Below are positions 1-7,978 of a DNA stretch of 64,000 nucleotides, in pieces. The position numbers were made by a program, and so were the translations under genes. Numbering within the stretch: the stretch's first letter is position 1; each line of letters starts with the position of its first letter. Source of the stretch: Thiodiazotropha sp040506705 (GTDB lineage: Bacteria; Pseudomonadota; Gammaproteobacteria; Chromatiales; Chromatiaceae); NCBI GenBank assembly GCA_040506705.1, contig JBEVWG010000036.1, positions 124,001-188,000 of the forward strand. The letters run 5' to 3'. The notes beneath the pieces were generated by a model. That model worked only from the letters and a program-made list of their open reading frames with translations. It was not told the DNA's origin and searched no databases.

Positions 1-240
1 TTGCGTATAGAGTCTGAAGAGATTGGTGTAACAGGTGATTTTCGAGATCTCTATCTGGATCGAAGTCGAACACTGTATGACTTGGATCTCTCCTCAGATC
101 TGGGTGATTCCATGACCCAGATCGCAGCAATTCAGTATCAGAGTGCCAAGAATAGCTATCAAATCCAGTTGGTATTGGCTCATCTCAAGGCCTTGACTGG
201 TGGATTGCTGGATCAAGAGGAGAGTGCAGCGGTGCCTTAG
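1..240 (+). CDS. C-terminal end of a TolC-family outer membrane efflux protein (partial)
   Basis: Only the last 79 codons are inside the window; the TTG at base 1 is simply where the window begins, and the gene almost certainly starts upstream. The fragment contains a segment reading DRSRTLYDLDLSSDLGDS followed by a helix ending in HLKALTGGLL. This resembles the last coiled-coil helix of TolC-type outer membrane channels, which often end in a short tail after a LxxLTG motif. The next gene is an MFP adaptor, the normal partner of such channels, so an OMF-MFP arrangement is plausible. The assignment rests on the motif and context and is moderate. Confidence 0.55.
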   Translation: MRIESEEIGVTGDFRDLYLDRSRTLYDLDLSSDLGDSMTQIAAIQYQSAKNSYQIQLVLAHLKALTGGLLDQEESAAVP

Positions 241-270
241 GGCCTATTCGATTAGTGTTAACAGGCCCTA
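238..270 (+). terminator. Inverted repeat after the TolC-like gene
   Basis: Perfect 8-bp arms TAGGGCCT (238-245) and AGGCCCTA (263-270) flank a 17-nt loop, starting on the stop codon. There is no clear T-run, so this is only a candidate terminator or mRNA-end hairpin. Confidence 0.35.
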
Positions 271-446
271 GGCCTTTTCATGCCTCGCTGCAGGCAGAAT
301 CACCACGGCTGAAAGTAAACTATTTGGTCGCCGGGTCAATAGAAAGTACGATGAGCCACTATCACGAACTTCATGTGGTTTCGTCCGAGTACAAAATAGA
401 ACCGAGTGGCGCGGTTGATAATATTAAATAGAAAAGGGGGATAGTG

Positions 447-1211
447 ATGAGGGTGCTGATGATTTTCTGTTTACTGATCAGTGGGCAGTCGATGGCTCAG
501 GATTTTGAGGCAGTGACAGATTGGTATCAACGGGTTGAGTTGAGTACCTTTGTGGACGGCATGGTAAGTCGTGTGAATGGGAATGAGGGAGAGGCTGTCA
601 GCCGGGGAACCATTTTAATAGAGCTCGACCAACGAGCCTATAAAAGTGAACTCGCTGCGGCAGAGTCTCGTTTCGAAGCCACGGTTCAGCAAAATGCTGA
701 AGCAAAAAGAGAGTTGGATCGTGCACTTGAGTTATATGACCGCACCCTGTTATCAGATCATGAACGTAAGCAGGCAGAGATAGAGGCAGCCATGTCGGAT
801 GCTGCTTACCGGGAGGCGGATGCGCAGTTGATGAAGATACGCTTGCAACGTGAGTACAGTAAGATCACAGCGCCCTTCGACGGTGTTGTAGAGAGAGTAT
901 ATGTCCAGCCAGGACAAGCAGTTGTGAATCGGGATAAGGCGGTACCATTGCTCCTTTTTTGCGATACCACCCGGATGAAAGCAGTGACTGATATAGATGC
1001 TCGAGATGCTGATAAGCTGAAGAGTGGTACTGCCGTGCAGATTGGTGTGAGGGGGAGCTGGTTGAAAGGAGAGATATCCCGGCTCGGTTTAGAGCCTGTT
1101 TCAGAAGATGCAAATGGCGCGCGCTACCCATTGGAGGCGACTTTTCAAGTCCCTGAGTCAACATTGATCAGAGCAGGGGAGAAGGCAGTATTGAGGATTG
1201 CGGATGAATGA
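447..1211 (+). CDS. RND-type efflux periplasmic adaptor subunit (MFP family)
   Basis: This is a short adaptor of about 254 residues that would bridge an inner-membrane pump to a TolC-like channel in the periplasm. It opens with a signal peptide (hydrophobic stretch to about residue 18, likely cleavage after SMA). A biotinyl-lipoyl half-motif follows (VDGMVSRVNGNEGEAVSRG), then a long alpha-helical hairpin (about residues 65-135). The second lipoyl half is ITAPFDGVVERVYVQPGQAV, and a beta-barrel region ends the protein. The strong ribosome site AAAAGGGGG (432-440) lies 6 nt before ATG 447, so I prefer it to the GTG at 444. No inner-membrane pump gene is present in the window; it may lie upstream or elsewhere. 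The gene overlaps the acylphosphatase that follows. Confidence 0.85.
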   Translation: MRVLMIFCLLISGQSMAQDFEAVTDWYQRVELSTFVDGMVSRVNGNEGEAVSRGTILIELDQRAYKSELAAAESRFEATVQQNAEAKRELDRALELYDRTLLSDHERKQAEIEAAMSDAAYREADAQLMKIRLQREYSKITAPFDGVVERVYVQPGQAVVNRDKAVPLLLFCDTTRMKAVTDIDARDADKLKSGTAVQIGVRGSWLKGEISRLGLEPVSEDANGARYPLEATFQVPESTLIRAGEKAVLRIADE

Positions 1212-1494
1212 TCGGAGTGAAACCGTACCTGTCTGTGTACGCTGTTATGTTGGTGGGCAGGTTCAAGGGGTTTTTTACCGTGCTTCAGCAAGACATGTTG
1301 CTCAGGGTCTAGGCATCAAAGGCTACGCCAAAAACCTGAGTGATGGTCGAGTGGAGGTAGTCGCCTGTGGCGCAGTGGAGGCGATTGACGAACTCAGGAA
1401 TTGGCTCCGCAAAGGTCCGGCGGATGCGCGAGTCTCTGGGGTCTCCTGCGAGGTCATTGATCAACAGTTATTCAGTGATTTTTCAATTGGCTGA
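1204..1494 (+). CDS. acyP: Acylphosphatase
   Basis: This is a small cytosolic enzyme of 96 residues that hydrolyses acyl phosphates such as acetyl phosphate. The family signatures are intact: GQVQGVFYR near the N-terminus, with the phosphate-binding loop and catalytic Arg, and GYAKNLSDGRVEVVA with the catalytic Asn. ATG 1204 lies inside the end of the adaptor gene (8-nt overlap) and has GAGG (1193-1196) 7 nt upstream. An in-frame TTG at 1198 is the alternative start. The overlap suggests translational coupling with the adaptor, but no functional link between the two is known. Confidence 0.93.
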   Translation: MNDRSETVPVCVRCYVGGQVQGVFYRASARHVAQGLGIKGYAKNLSDGRVEVVACGAVEAIDELRNWLRKGPADARVSGVSCEVIDQQLFSDFSIG

Positions 1495-1627
1495 GTGACA
1501 CTCTGGGCTATCCCAATTTGGTTTTCGCTATAGCGTTTGGTTCAGCGAGCCCCAACCCATGTAGCCGGGACTGATTTATTATTTAAAAACCACCCAAGCA
1601 ATCTATACCTGGCAGTTGCTGTCGCTC

Positions 1628-2341
1628 CTATTGAGAGTATCCCGGTTGATCGAGTGGCCTGAACTTCATCGTCGGTTCAAGCTGTTCGGTTGCTTCGTTA
1701 TATGGGGTGTAGCTGGCCGAGGCACCCTCTGAACTGCTCTGGTAAGCAGGTGGCTGTTGAATGCCTTGCGGAGAGGTGGGGCTATTGTAGTATGCCGATG
1801 GTGTCTGGGCTGCGGACGTTGGTGCCTGTTGGTAGGGCGTGTTGAGAGTTTGTGCGGAATTCTGCGCTGCTGCTTGTTGCTCAATGGGGCGAAAGCGGAA
1901 TTGCTCTTGTGGTGCAGATCCGTATTGCTTTGTCGACCCCGTTGCCGGCGCTGGTTGATATCTTGGGGAGGCCTGCTCTCTATAGCTTGGAGTTGGCGAT
2001 GGCTGTTGAACGGGTTGTTGGTACCCTGGGTTGGCAGGATACTGGGCAGCAGGTGTGTTATAGCTCGCAGGTGGTTGTGCATATCCACCTGGATATGGTT
2101 GCCCCTGAGGATAGCCTGGATATGCCTGAGGTCCATAGTAGGGGGTGTTGTTGTAATTGTTATAACCACCCCGATCCCTGTCGTAACCACCAAACATGTT
2201 GCGCATGGGATTCATCATGCCACCCATCATGTTGTTCGGATTGACATTGAAGTGTCTACCAGTCTGCTGGTCTTCGGCTGATAATTCCGAAGCACCCAAT
2301 ACTAATAGGGTAAAAACCGTAAGCCATTTCAAGCGTGTCAT
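1628..2341 (-). CDS. Secreted Q/P/Y-rich low-complexity protein, possibly sulfur-globule-like
   Basis: The protein has 237 residues and no catalytic domain that I recognise. It has a clear signal peptide (LTVFTLLVLGASELSA, cleavage probably before EDQQ). A Met/Asn/Gly-rich patch follows (NPNNMMGGMMNPMRNMFGG), then about 170 residues dominated by Gln, Pro, Tyr, Gly and Ala with loose PxYxxQ-type repeats. The Met-Asn-Pro patch and the Gly/Tyr/Asn-rich character recall the secreted envelope proteins of periplasmic sulfur globules in purple and symbiotic sulfur bacteria, but the Gln/Pro-rich tail is not typical of SgpA/B. It stands alone, divergent from sfsA. Its coding status is likely because of the signal peptide and the position; two other frames are also open because of the biased composition. 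The function is not established. Confidence 0.7.
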   Translation of the reverse strand: MTRLKWLTVFTLLVLGASELSAEDQQTGRHFNVNPNNMMGGMMNPMRNMFGGYDRDRGGYNNYNNTPYYGPQAYPGYPQGQPYPGGYAQPPASYNTPAAQYPANPGYQQPVQQPSPTPSYREQASPRYQPAPATGSTKQYGSAPQEQFRFRPIEQQAAAQNSAQTLNTPYQQAPTSAAQTPSAYYNSPTSPQGIQQPPAYQSSSEGASASYTPYNEATEQLEPTMKFRPLDQPGYSQ

Positions 2342-2502
2342 TATGTGATACCTCTGATGGGGTGGTCGTTTTCTACTCTTGCGGGTATTTATTTGTTGTC
2401 GAAATTTTATACCGCAACTCTCTATTACGGAGATAATACACTAAGCCGTATTGTGATAAACCCAGGACAGCACTTTGTCTTTGCTTACCAGGAGAGTGCC
2501 CG

Positions 2503-3213
2503 ATGAGGCTTCCGCCATTAACAAATGGTCATATCATCAAACGCTACAAGCGCTTTTTAGCAGATGTTGAGCTGTCTGATGGAGAGATTCTGACTGTGCA
2601 CTGCCCGAATACGGGGAGTATGTCCGGGTGCTGGGAGCCTGGGGCTCCGGTACAAATCAGCTTTAGTGATAATCCACGCAGGAAGCTCCCATGGACTCTG
2701 GAGCGGGTTGATATGGGGCAGGGTTGGGTTGGTGTCCACACTGGACGAACCAATCCTGTGGTGGAAGAGGCACTCAAGGCGGGGCTTATTAAATCTGTTG
2801 CAGACTACCAGGTGGTCAGAAGGGAGGTGCCCTACGAGAGTCATGGAGAGCGATCCAGGTTTGACTTTATGCTGCCTGGAGATGGCAAAGCTGATGTCTG
2901 GATTGAAGTTAAAAACGTAACCCTGTGGCAAGGCGAGGGTCTTAGTTTTCCTGATGCAGTAACCCTGCGTGGACGTAAGCACCTGGAGCAGCTGGCTGAG
3001 TTATCAGGGTCTGGTAGCAGAGGGGTGATGATATATGCCCTCAATCGTCCTGAAGGTAACTACTTCTCGCCAGCAGATAAGATTGATCCGGAATATGGTA
3101 AAACCTTGCGTAGGGTGGTCGAGAAATCCGGGGTAGAAGTGGTTGCGCTAAGAATCAAGCACACTAAACAGGCCATGAAGGTGGCAGAGCCGGTTGCTGT
3201 CAAACTTGACTGA
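2503..3213 (+). CDS. sfsA: DNA/RNA nuclease SfsA
   Basis: The protein has 236 residues, the usual SfsA length. It carries an N-terminal OB-like region (RYKRFLADVELSDGEILTVHCPNTGSM) and a C-terminal nuclease-like domain with SRFDFML, WIEVKNVTL and FPDAVTLRGRKHLEQL, the PD-(D/E)XK-like acidic core. The family was first named for sugar fermentation stimulation in E. coli and is annotated as a DNA/RNA nuclease or nucleic-acid-binding protein; its physiological role is poorly defined. ATG 2503 has GGAG a few bases upstream (CAGGAGAGTGCCCG). The gene stands alone between the secreted protein and a convergent phosphodiesterase that ends only 4 nt downstream. Confidence 0.95.
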   Translation: MRLPPLTNGHIIKRYKRFLADVELSDGEILTVHCPNTGSMSGCWEPGAPVQISFSDNPRRKLPWTLERVDMGQGWVGVHTGRTNPVVEEALKAGLIKSVADYQVVRREVPYESHGERSRFDFMLPGDGKADVWIEVKNVTLWQGEGLSFPDAVTLRGRKHLEQLAELSGSGSRGVMIYALNRPEGNYFSPADKIDPEYGKTLRRVVEKSGVEVVALRIKHTKQAMKVAEPVAVKLD

Positions 3214-3217
3214 TTAT

Positions 3218-4069
3218 TCAGTAGCCGATGGAAGCCAGATCAAGTCCTGAAGGGATCTCAGGAAGAGCACTGATACCGCTTAGGATTTCACCATTCGGTT
3301 GCAGACTCAACCAGCGATAGCCTGGCGGCGTTGCGTCGATGGCAAATTCGTCCTCACCGGCGGAGAATTGTACACAGGTGGAGGGGCTGCCGAGGATTTT
3401 AAGACCCTTATGAGTGGCCTCGAAGGTCTGGTGGATATGTCCGCAGAGTACGCCTTTTACCTGGGGGTTGCTCAGTATCAGATCGAAAAAGGGTTTCGAT
3501 CTCTCCAGTACCATCGTATCCATCCAGCGGCTGCCTACAGGCAGTGGGTGGTGATGCATGCTGATCAGGGTGTGTCTCTCCGGATGTGACTCCAGTAACT
3601 GTTTCAGTAATACCAGCTCAGATTCACTGATGGCACCGCCATCACTGCCCGGAATGGTGGAATCAAGGAATATCAAAGACCACTCTTTAGCCTGTACACT
3701 GGATATGCAGTGTACGTTCTCCTGGTTGAGTATCTGCTTCATTTTTGCCGGCTGATCATGATTGCCGGGCAGACAGTAGGTTGGGATTTCAGTCAGTTTT
3801 AATCTACCGAGCAGGCGCTTATAGCCACTGTCAGAGGCATCATGCACCAGGTCACCCGTGGCCAATATGATATCCGGTCTGCCAGCTTCCTGTAGCGCCT
3901 GACCCAATACCTGATCGAATGTCTCTAGGGTGTTGATACCCAATAGACAGCGTGACGGGTCCGCATAGAGATGGCTATCCGTGATTTGCAGTACCTTTAA
4001 TCCATCATCAGGCAGCTGCCTGAAAATTTCTGGCTTGTGGTCGGGATGGCTACTCATAGAGCGGTTCAT
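3218..4069 (-). CDS. cpdA: 3',5'-cyclic-AMP phosphodiesterase (CpdA-type metallophosphoesterase)
   Basis: The enzyme is expected to hydrolyse cAMP to AMP in the cytosol, tuning CRP signalling. All calcineurin-like metal motifs are visible in order: ITDSHLYAD, GDLVHD, LPGNHDQ, MHHHP and GHIHQ. I chose ATG 4069 (MNRSMSSHP), which gives 283 residues and about 27 residues before the first metal motif, near the E. coli enzyme. An upstream TTG at 4096, with GGAG about 7 nt before it, would add 9 residues and cannot be excluded. The gene is divergent from oxyR, sharing a gap of about 220 bp, and its 3' end faces sfsA. Specificity for cAMP is inferred from family resemblance. Confidence 0.88.
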   Translation of the reverse strand: MNRSMSSHPDHKPEIFRQLPDDGLKVLQITDSHLYADPSRCLLGINTLETFDQVLGQALQEAGRPDIILATGDLVHDASDSGYKRLLGRLKLTEIPTYCLPGNHDQPAKMKQILNQENVHCISSVQAKEWSLIFLDSTIPGSDGGAISESELVLLKQLLESHPERHTLISMHHHPLPVGSRWMDTMVLERSKPFFDLILSNPQVKGVLCGHIHQTFEATHKGLKILGSPSTCVQFSAGEDEFAIDATPPGYRWLSLQPNGEILSGISALPEIPSGLDLASIGY

Positions 4070-4293
4070 CTTTCTGTTTTTAAAGCTGACGAGCAATTTG
4101 AATCTCCAGGCCCCAGCAGGATCATCGTTATATTGTCATAATATTAGAACAGGAATGGCCAAAGCAAAAACCGATTTTTTGCTTCAATGTCCTAAACTTA
4201 GGAATTATTCCATAATCAGCTTCCATTTTTGCTGAAGCGTTAACATTTTTACATCTATTAATTTTTTCTATAGCCTCGTCTACAATATATATC

Positions 4294-5250
4294 ATGACAC
4301 TGAATGAACTTAGATACATCGTTGCTGTAGCCCAAAAACGACACTTTGGCCATGCCGCCGAAGCCTGCTATGTCAGCCAGCCAACACTGAGTGTTGCGGT
4401 GAAAAAGCTTGAAGAGGAGCTTGGGGTAGGTCTGTTTGAGCGGGGCCAGGGAGAGGTCAGTCTGACATCGGCGGGTGAGCGTATAGTGGCTCAGGCGCAA
4501 AGGGTGCTGGAAGAGGCAGGGACAATTCGTCAACTTGCCAGCCAGAGTGTGGATCAGCTGGTAGGCCCCTTGAATGTCGGGGCTATCTATACTGTAGGCC
4601 CCTATCTTTTTCCCTATCTGATTCCGACATTGAGTGCTCGGGCTAGTGGTATGAGTCTGATAATCAAAGAGAATTTCACAGCGAATCTGACTGAGCAATT
4701 GAAGCAGGGGGAGTTGGACGTGGTGATTGTCTCCCTGCCTTATGATGAACCGGGAATTGCCACAAGGCCTCTATACGAAGAGTCTCTATCCGTTCTGATG
4801 CGGGTAAATCACCCACTGGCAGCCTGTGAGGCAATTACTACTGAACAGCTGGAAAAGGAAGATGTGTTGCTATTGGGTGAAGGGCACTGTTTCCGAGAGC
4901 AGGTGAAAATGATCTGTCCGAGGTGTTTAAAGACCGCAAACAGTGAAGGAACTCTTCAAAAGAGTCTGGAAGGGGGGTCTCTTGAGACCATTCGCTATAT
5001 GGTAGCCAGCGGCATCGGTATTTCCATTCTTCCCGATTCTGCCATTGGTGGGGAGTATCTCCCTTGGGATCAACTGACGACCCGTCCATTGGCGCAGGAG
5101 TCGCCAAAACGCTGTATTGCCATGGCCTGGCGCAAAAGTTTTCCCCGCCCACAGGCGGTAGAGCTACTTGGTGAATCGATCAGGGCAAGCAAGCTGCGTG
5201 GTGTAACTCTGGTGGAAGGCGTTCCTAAAATCGGGTTGGCGGTAGTCTGA
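4294..5250 (+). CDS. oxyR: Hydrogen-peroxide-sensing LysR-type regulator OxyR
   Basis: The 318-residue regulator has an N-terminal winged helix-turn-helix (residues 1-60, HAAEACYVSQPTLSVAVKKLE) and a LysR effector domain. The redox switch is intact. Cys199 lies in GEGHCFREQ and Cys208 in MICPRC, exactly the E. coli OxyR numbering, and an extra Cys is at 211. It should activate peroxide defence genes when the two cysteines form a disulfide. The start matches the canonical OxyR N-terminus. No Shine-Dalgarno sequence is visible, and TACAAT (4281-4286) lies only 8 nt before the ATG, so a leaderless message is possible. The gene is divergent from cpdA, and its 3' end converges on the aldolase/dehydrogenase gene after 13 nt. 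Confidence 0.95.
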   Translation: MTLNELRYIVAVAQKRHFGHAAEACYVSQPTLSVAVKKLEEELGVGLFERGQGEVSLTSAGERIVAQAQRVLEEAGTIRQLASQSVDQLVGPLNVGAIYTVGPYLFPYLIPTLSARASGMSLIIKENFTANLTEQLKQGELDVVIVSLPYDEPGIATRPLYEESLSVLMRVNHPLAACEAITTEQLEKEDVLLLGEGHCFREQVKMICPRCLKTANSEGTLQKSLEGGSLETIRYMVASGIGISILPDSAIGGEYLPWDQLTTRPLAQESPKRCIAMAWRKSFPRPQAVELLGESIRASKLRGVTLVEGVPKIGLAVV

Positions 5251-5263
5251 TCACTACTGCTGT

Positions 5264-7231
5264 TCAGATGACCCTGTCGTTTCCGCCGTCGATGGGTATC
5301 TGTGCACCAGTGGTTTTACTGAAACGCTGGTCACACAGTTCTGCTGTCAGTTCCGCAACATCATGACTGGTGATTTCACACCGCAAAAGATTGCGTTTCT
5401 TATACTCCTCCACTGAGAGGTCGTAATGCCTGGCCCGGGTTTCCAGCACTTGGGTTGTCCAGATGCCCGTATCGAAAACCGCATCAGGGTGCAGGCTGTT
5501 GATGCGAATGTTGTCGTTTGACCACTCCAGTGCAACGATTCGTGCCAACTGATTGAGTGCTGCCTTGGATGCGGAGTAGGCGGCCGCACCCTGACCAGGG
5601 GCGGGCACGTTTTTAGAGCCGATGACCACCACCCGGCCCCCTCTGGCCGCTAATTTCAGATAGGGGTGAGACTCTCGCAATAGAGCCAGATTGGCATCAA
5701 GGTTAACCTGCATCACCTGTCGCCAGACAGCATCATCAAGAGAGGCTACGGTACAGCCCGAGGGAAAAATGCCGGCATTGAGCACTAAAATGTCCAAACC
5801 GCCAAAGCGTAAGCAGGTTTCAAACAGAGCCTGTTTCAAGGCCAGTGTATCTGTAACATCACACTGAATACCTAAATAGTCCTGATCGGGGAATTGCTGG
5901 GTGATTGCCGGGTTACGGTCGAGACCGACAACAGCAGCGCCCCGTTGCAACATTGAATTGACGCTGGCTTTGCCGATACCGGAAGCTGCTCCGGTAATCA
6001 GAGCTACCTCGCCCTGAAACGCTGGGCTATTTCCATTTTTTCTCAGTTTGGCCTGCTCCAACTCCCAATACTCGACATCAAAGATCTCCTGGCTGGAGAG
6101 CGCCTGCCACTGATCCAGCATCTCTGCGCGCTGAATTATACCCATGGTGTGGCGGTAGATATCTGCGACGATGTTCGCCTGTCGCCCGCTTTTTCCAATG
6201 CTGAGCATGCCAAGATCTGGATCGAGCACCACCCTGGGAGCGGGGTCCAACATCTCGACCGGGGTACGAGCATTGAGGGCGTGCATTTCGAAATAGCGTT
6301 GATACTCGCCGACATATTCAATGACTTCAGTGCCAATCATCGGTTTCTGTTTAGTGCGAAGTACATGGTCGGGTGTGGCCGGGCCCTGTAGCGCAATCTC
6401 TTGCAGATCCTGGCGTTGACAGAATGCGAGTTCGAATGGGCTGCGGTTACTCTGCACAACCATTGGGCAACCGGCTACATCAGATATCTCTTTGCGTAAA
6501 CTGGCCAGGGTCAGGGGGTCCACATCCCGCTCTTGACTCTGTTCGCTGATCTCCCAGGCGCTGTTTTGTTTGAGATACTGTTCAGCCTCATCCACCAGTT
6601 GAATCATGCGTTGATAAGATTGCTGGGCATCATCACCAAAGGTAAAGAGACCGTGGTTCAACAACACCATGCCAAGTGTCTCGGCGTGGGCCTGTTTGGG
6701 AAAGTGTTGTGCTACGGTGCGCGCCAGATCGAATCCAGGCATCACATAGGGAATCACTACCACACGATTTTTGTAGAGTTCCCGTATCCGCTGTTCACCC
6801 TGAGGTGTATTCGTCAGGGTAATGATCGCGTCGGCGTGGGTATGGTCGACATACTTGTAGGGCAGCAGGGCATGCAGGATTGCCTCTACCGACGGCGTGG
6901 GTGCGCTGGCTCTGGTCTGGTGAGTCTTCAGCTGGTTGACCATCTCACTGTCACTCAGGGAGTCAAGTTCCGTCAAGCGCAGGAGATGTTTCATTCGGAC
7001 CGGGGTGTAACCAGGCTCTTCAATGGTCGCAAGATCCCATCCACTCCCTTTTACATAGAGGATCTCCTCATCTTCACCGAAGAGATCCTGTTCGAGAATC
7101 TTCACGGAGGTATTGCCGCCACCATGTAGAACCAGAGCTGGGTCAGAGCCGAGCAAGCGGGAGCTATAGACTCTAAGGGCTAATTCATTTTGGCATAAAC
7201 CGGCTTCAGCTTGATTCCAGAGACTTTTCAT
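5264..7231 (-). CDS. Bifunctional class II aldolase / short-chain dehydrogenase
   Basis: This is a 655-residue fusion. Residues 1 to about 220 form a class II (RhaD/AraD-like) aldolase domain; His130 and His132 in DHTHAD and His193 in LNHG are the expected zinc ligands. Residues about 405-655 form a classical SDR domain with the nucleotide motif TGAASGIG (413-420), NAG at about 485-487, catalytic Ser539, Tyr552 and Lys556 in YSASK, and a C-terminal IDGGN. The middle segment (about 230-400) links the two and is typical of the family. In other bacteria such fusions cleave a sugar-1-phosphate and oxidise the resulting lactaldehyde-type product (RhaD/AlDH). No rhamnose or fucose genes are nearby, so the substrate here is unknown. 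Confidence 0.88.
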   Translation of the reverse strand: MKSLWNQAEAGLCQNELALRVYSSRLLGSDPALVLHGGGNTSVKILEQDLFGEDEEILYVKGSGWDLATIEEPGYTPVRMKHLLRLTELDSLSDSEMVNQLKTHQTRASAPTPSVEAILHALLPYKYVDHTHADAIITLTNTPQGEQRIRELYKNRVVVIPYVMPGFDLARTVAQHFPKQAHAETLGMVLLNHGLFTFGDDAQQSYQRMIQLVDEAEQYLKQNSAWEISEQSQERDVDPLTLASLRKEISDVAGCPMVVQSNRSPFELAFCQRQDLQEIALQGPATPDHVLRTKQKPMIGTEVIEYVGEYQRYFEMHALNARTPVEMLDPAPRVVLDPDLGMLSIGKSGRQANIVADIYRHTMGIIQRAEMLDQWQALSSQEIFDVEYWELEQAKLRKNGNSPAFQGEVALITGAASGIGKASVNSMLQRGAAVVGLDRNPAITQQFPDQDYLGIQCDVTDTLALKQALFETCLRFGGLDILVLNAGIFPSGCTVASLDDAVWRQVMQVNLDANLALLRESHPYLKLAARGGRVVVIGSKNVPAPGQGAAAYSASKAALNQLARIVALEWSNDNIRINSLHPDAVFDTGIWTTQVLETRARHYDLSVEEYKKRNLLRCEITSHDVAELTAELCDQRFSKTTGAQIPIDGGNDRVI

Positions 7232-7288
7232 AATCTGCCTCTCCCGGCTTTTTGATTCTGGTGTAACGGGTAGCGGGTTACTCTTCCC

Positions 7289-7804
7289 TTAGAAATTGTC
7301 AGTGGAGGTAAACAGGCCAACCCTGAGGTCTTTGGCTGTGTAGATCTCCCGGCCATCAACTTTCATGACACCGTCGGCAACACCCAGTACCAGTTTGCGG
7401 GTGATTACCCGTTTAACATCGATGTGATAGGTGACGGTTTTTGCTGTTGGCAGTACTTGACCGGTGAATTTGACTTCACCCACGCCAAGGGCGCGACCAT
7501 GTCCAGGGTTACCAATCCAGGCCAGAAAGAATCCCACCAGCTGCCACATGGCATCCAGACCCAGGCAGCCGGGCATCACGGGGTCTCCAGGAAAGTGGCA
7601 ATCGAAAAACCATAGATCCGGATTGATATCCAGTTCAGCGAGGATCTCTCCCTTGCCGAAAGCGCCCCCCTCATCCGCAATCTTTTTGACGCGGTCCATC
7701 ATCAGCATGTTAGGGGTGGGCAGTTGTGCATTGCCCGGGCCAAACATTTCACCACTGCCGCAAAGTAATAGCTCGTCGCGGGTAAAAGAACTCTGCTTGG
7801 TCAT
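7289..7804 (-). CDS. fabA: 3-hydroxydecanoyl-ACP dehydratase/isomerase FabA
   Basis: This hot-dog-fold enzyme dehydrates 3-hydroxydecanoyl-ACP and isomerises the trans-2 to the cis-3 bond, opening anaerobic unsaturated fatty acid synthesis. The active-site segment is intact: DLWFFDCHFPGDPVMPGCLGLDAMWQ contains the catalytic His and Asp. The phrases GRALGVGEVKFTGQVLP and YTAKDLRVGLF match the E. coli enzyme closely. ATG 7804 (MTKQSSF) gives 171 residues, close to the usual 172. In-frame ATG 7813 and GTG 7834 lie upstream, with AGAGG between them. No fabB follows downstream, although fabA-fabB pairs are common, so its partner must lie elsewhere. Confidence 0.96.
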   Translation of the reverse strand: MTKQSSFTRDELLLCGSGEMFGPGNAQLPTPNMLMMDRVKKIADEGGAFGKGEILAELDINPDLWFFDCHFPGDPVMPGCLGLDAMWQLVGFFLAWIGNPGHGRALGVGEVKFTGQVLPTAKTVTYHIDVKRVITRKLVLGVADGVMKVDGREIYTAKDLRVGLFTSTDNF

Positions 7805-7943
7805 TACGCTCATGCCTCTTAGCTTGCTGTCCACCCAACTGGGGCGGAAAAACCCCGTAGTGTCCTAGCACTGATGGGGGTGTGTCAAATCAAGTGATGA
7901 TATTTGCTGTTTAATTCATGGACTTTATTAGTAAGCGTTCTTC

Positions 7944-7973
7944 ACTGGCAGGTCTCTGCAGAGACCCGCCAGT
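7944..7973 (-). terminator. Hairpin downstream of proS
   Basis: The arms ACTGGC-A-GGTCTC and GAGACC-C-GCCAGT enclose a TGCA loop, giving 12 paired bases with one mismatch. The hairpin lies just after the proS stop on the minus strand. There is no clear U-tract, so it may act as a Rho-assisted end or a message-stabilising hairpin. Confidence 0.5.
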
Positions 7974-7978
7974 AAGGT

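Noticed and set aside
1757..2281. Open frames antisense to the Q/P/Y-rich secreted protein
   Set aside because: Biased composition of the true gene keeps other frames open; the antisense products lack signal peptides or motifs.
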